From NCBI RefSeq assembly GCF_004125265.1, contig NZ_RDTE01000003.1, forward strand, positions 7,254,001 to 7,318,000: a DNA stretch of 64,000 nt, read 5' to 3'. Shown piece after piece: positions 61,347 to 64,000 of the stretch (the first letter of the stretch is position 1; every line of letters starts with the position of its first letter). The notes under the pieces are model-generated. The model had not been told where the DNA came from and did not search any database. It was given only the letters and a program-made list of their open reading frames with translations. Position numbers and translations under genes: made by a program. The stretch is from Streptomyces lydicus. GTDB lineage: Bacteria > Actinomycetota > Actinomycetes > Streptomycetales > Streptomycetaceae.

Positions 61347-63871
61347 TGCGGGTCCCGCTTTCTTGGCTGCGGGAGTACGTCGACCTGCCGGCGACGGAGA
61401 CCGGCCGTGACGTACAGGCCAAGCTCATCGCCGTCGGCCTGGAGGTCGAGACCGTCGAGCGCCTCGGCGAGGGCCTCAAGGGTCCGCTCGTCGTCGGCCA
61501 GGTGCTGACCATCGAGGAGCTGGAGGGCTTCAAGAAGCCGATCCGCTTCTGCACGGTCGACGTCGGCCAGGCCAACGGCACCGGCGAGCCCCAGGAAATC
61601 GTCTGCGGCGCGCGGAACTTCGCGGTCGGCGACAAGGTCGTGGTGGTCCTCCCCGGCGCCGTGCTGCCCGGTGACTTCAAGATCGCCGCGCGCAAGACGT
61701 ACGGCAAGAAGTCGCACGGCATGATCTGCTCGGGCGACGAGCTGGGCATGGGTGATGACGGGACGCACGGCATCATCGTGCTGCCGCCGGAGTACGAGGT
61801 CGGCACCGACGCCATCGAGCTGCTGGAGCTCGTCGACGAGGTGCTGGACATCGCCGTCACCCCGGACCGCGGCTACTGCCTGTCGATGCGCGGGGTGGCC
61901 CGCGAGACCGCCACCGCGTACGGCCTGCCGCTGCGCGACCCGGCGCTGCTGGACGTGCCGCCGCCGAACTCCGCCGGCTACCCGGTCCAGGTCTCCGACC
62001 CTCTCGGCTGCGACCGCTTCACCGCCCGTACGGTCACCGGTCTGAACCCCGAGGCGCGCTCCCCGCTGTGGATGCAGCGCCGGCTGCAGAAGGCCGGGAT
62101 GCGTCCGGTCTCGCTGGCCGTCGACATCACCAACTACGTGATGCTGGAGCTCGGCCAGCCGCTGCACGCCTACGACCGCACCAGCGTGGACGGCCCGATC
62201 GGCGTCCGCCGGGCGACTGCGGGCGAGAAGCTGACCACCCTGGACGGCACCAAGCGGGTGCTCGACTCCGCCGACCTGGTCATCACCGACAACCGCGGCC
62301 CCATCGGCCTCGCGGGTGTCATGGGCGGCGCCAACACCGAGATCGCGGGCGGGGTCACCGACCCGGAGACCGGCGAGCAGCGCGGCACCACCGACGTCGT
62401 GATCGAGGCCGCGCACTTCGACGCGCTCTCCATCGCCCGTACGGCCCGCCGGCACAAGCTGTCCTCGGAGGCCGCCAAGCGCTTCGAGCGCGGGGTGGAC
62501 CCGGAGGCCGCGTCCGCCGCGGCGCAGCGCACCGTCGATCTGCTGGTGCTGCTCGCGGGCGGCACCGCCGGGGAAGGCGTCACCGAGGTCGTCACCCCCC
62601 GCGGGCCGCGCACCATCACCCTCTCCGCCGACCACCCCGACAAGGTGGCCGGTGTTGCCTACGGCCGGGAGACCGTCGTCCGCCGCCTCCAGCAGGTCGG
62701 CTGCGATGCCTACGGCCAGGACGAGCTGGTCGTGACCGTGCCGTCCTGGCGTCCTGACCTCAGCGAGCCCAACGACCTCGCCGAGGAGGTCATCCGGCTG
62801 GAGGGCTACGAGAACCTGCCCTCCACCCTGCCGAAGCCGCCGGCCGGCCGGGGGCTGACCGAGCGTCAGCGGCTGCACCGCAGGGTCGGCCGGGCGCTGG
62901 CCGGTGCCGGTTACGTCGAGGCGCTGAACTACCCGTTCACCGGCTCGCACGTCCTCGACCAGCTGGGCATCGAGCAGGACGACCCGCGCCGTGACGCGGT
63001 CACCCTCGTCAACCCGCTCTCCGACGAGGAGCCCGACCTCCGCACCACGCTGATCCCGGGCCTGCTGAACGCGCTGCGCCGCAACCACGGCCGCGGCTCG
63101 CACGATCTGGCGCTCTTCGAGACCGGCCCGGTCTTCCGGGCGACCGGTGACGAGAAGCCGGCCACCCGGCTGGTGGTCGACCGCCGGCCGACCGACGACG
63201 AGATCGCCTCGCTGGACGCCTCCCTCCCGCAGCAGCCGCGGCGCGCCGCCGTGGTGCTCGCCGGGGGCCGGGAGCAGGCCGGCTGGTGGGGCGGCGCACG
63301 TCCCGCGATCTGGGCGGACGCCATCGAGGCGGGCCGGACCGTCGCACGGGAGGCGGGTGTGGAGCTGATCGTCCGTCAGGACCAGCACGCCCCGTTCCAC
63401 CCGGGCCGCTGTGCGGCGCTGCTCGCCGTCGCCGACGGCGAGGAGATCCTCGTCGGCAACGCCGGTGAGCTGCACCCGCGGGTCATCAAGGCGCTGGCCC
63501 TGCCCGAGCGCACCTGCGCGATGGAGATCGACCTGGACCGCCTGGAGCGGGCCGGGGCCGGCCCGCTGCGCGCACCGAAGATCTCGGCCTTCCCGGTCGC
63601 GACCCAGGACGTCGCCCTCGTGGTCGACGAGGCCGTCCCGGGCGCGGAGGTGGAGGGCGCGCTGCGCGACGGCGCGGGTGAACTGCTCGAATCGCTGCGG
63701 CTGTTCGACGTCTTCACCGGCGAGCAGGTCGGCGCGGGCAAGAAGTCGCTGGCGTATGCGCTGCGCTTCCGTGCGGCCGACCGGACGCTGACCGCGGAGG
63801 AGGCCTCGGCGGCCCGTGACGCGGCGGTCGCGGCGGCCGTGGAGCGGACCGGCGCGGTGCTGCGCGGCTGA
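61346..63871 (+). CDS. pheT: Phenylalanyl-tRNA synthetase beta subunit
   Basis: An 841-residue subunit of the alpha2-beta2 enzyme. The N-terminus has VPLSWLREYVDLPA and an EMAP/OB tRNA-binding domain (LVVGQVLTIEE to GVLPGDFKIA), then the B3/B4 editing region (VDITNYVMLELGQPLHAYDRT), B5 (KVAGVAYGRETVVRRLQQ) and the class II-like core. The anticodon-binding FDX-ACB end is ISAFPVATQDVALVVDEAVPG to LRFRAADRTLTAEEA. It edits mischarged Tyr-tRNA(Phe). Translationally coupled to pheS. Confidence 0.97.
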   Translation: MRVPLSWLREYVDLPATETGRDVQAKLIAVGLEVETVERLGEGLKGPLVVGQVLTIEELEGFKKPIRFCTVDVGQANGTGEPQEIVCGARNFAVGDKVVVVLPGAVLPGDFKIAARKTYGKKSHGMICSGDELGMGDDGTHGIIVLPPEYEVGTDAIELLELVDEVLDIAVTPDRGYCLSMRGVARETATAYGLPLRDPALLDVPPPNSAGYPVQVSDPLGCDRFTARTVTGLNPEARSPLWMQRRLQKAGMRPVSLAVDITNYVMLELGQPLHAYDRTSVDGPIGVRRATAGEKLTTLDGTKRVLDSADLVITDNRGPIGLAGVMGGANTEIAGGVTDPETGEQRGTTDVVIEAAHFDALSIARTARRHKLSSEAAKRFERGVDPEAASAAAQRTVDLLVLLAGGTAGEGVTEVVTPRGPRTITLSADHPDKVAGVAYGRETVVRRLQQVGCDAYGQDELVVTVPSWRPDLSEPNDLAEEVIRLEGYENLPSTLPKPPAGRGLTERQRLHRRVGRALAGAGYVEALNYPFTGSHVLDQLGIEQDDPRRDAVTLVNPLSDEEPDLRTTLIPGLLNALRRNHGRGSHDLALFETGPVFRATGDEKPATRLVVDRRPTDDEIASLDASLPQQPRRAAVVLAGGREQAGWWGGARPAIWADAIEAGRTVAREAGVELIVRQDQHAPFHPGRCAALLAVADGEEILVGNAGELHPRVIKALALPERTCAMEIDLDRLERAGAGPLRAPKISAFPVATQDVALVVDEAVPGAEVEGALRDGAGELLESLRLFDVFTGEQVGAGKKSLAYALRFRAADRTLTAEEASAARDAAVAAAVERTGAVLRG

Positions 63872-63910
63872 GCGTGGGCATGGCCCGCGACGGCGTGTCG
63901 TGAAGGCTGA

Positions 63911-63939
63911 GGGCGCGGACGGTGAGACCGTCCGCGCCC
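63911..63939 (+). terminator. Terminator after pheST
   Basis: 13-bp perfect arms GGGCGCGGACGGT/ACCGTCCGCGCCC with the loop GAG. Confidence 0.75.
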
Positions 63940-64000
63940 TCGTCGTGTGCGGAGGGCGGCGGGCGGTCGTCTTCGTTCTGCCCGGCCTGTGGGTGCTCGG

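Noticed and set aside
61082..63475. Long minus-strand open frame across pheT
   Set aside because: Shadow of pheT; composition (Val/Leu/Arg/Asp runs) is that of a mirrored GC-rich gene.

Overview
The window is high-GC actinobacterial chromosome, almost certainly Streptomyces. Evidence: third-position GC bias, frequent GTG starts, no TTA codon seen in any gene called here, a complete Pup-proteasome locus, Streptomyces-type iron box and TAnnnT -10 elements, and a gene order that I remember as the metH-to-pheT core of the S. coelicolor chromosome (inference from memory, not checked). No mobile element, tRNA, rRNA or CRISPR array was seen; this is core chromosome with a few accessory inserts.

Layout. 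1-8.8 kb: 3' end of metH, a HAD phosphatase, two tandem orphan peptide-binding lipoproteins, an orphan LuxR-type response regulator, a RecB-like nuclease and a CBS-linked site-2 protease. 8.9-25.5 kb: the proteasome region: trmI, a secreted protein, a ferredoxin, arc, dop, pup, an endonuclease VII-like gene overlapping prcB, prcBA, then a divergent LacI regulator/MFS pair inserted before pafA, two FKBP isomerases, pafBC and two small proteins. 25.7-31.3 kb: tatA-tatC, two small Cys-rich secreted paralogues, and a Ski2/Mtr4-type helicase. 31.4-38.9 kb: a frameshifted rhamnose mutarotase-like gene, a siderophore-interacting protein behind an iron box, a 5'-3' exonuclease, a glycine-betaine transporter (ATPase plus a permease fused to two binding domains) behind a structured leader, and a BtuF-like protein carrying a REP-like insertion.

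39-48.3 kb: a TDT transporter with a divergent LysR regulator, then a gamma-glutamylation catabolic cluster (amidohydrolase, ethanolamine-type permease, FadR-type regulator, GlnA4-like synthetase, aldehyde dehydrogenase, SDR). The best new regulatory signal is here: two matching 25-bp sites with a GGT-N10-ACC core lie before the permease and between the regulator and glnA4, suggesting one local regulon. 48.4-55.9 kb: a secreted HAD phosphatase, a PLP aldolase-like enzyme, a Pro-rich membrane protein coupled to a mycosin-type protease with no other type VII genes, an SseB-like protein, an aquaporin and a DUF1844 protein. 56-64 kb: infC (apparent ATC start behind a leader with a terminator-like hairpin and U-run), rpmI, rplT, a SpoU methyltransferase, a PAS histidine kinase and pheST.

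Convergent pairs are nearly always separated by long perfect hairpins. Several genes (trmI, pafA, a small membrane protein, sseB) have a TAnnnT hexamer 6-7 nt before the start codon, consistent with leaderless mRNAs.
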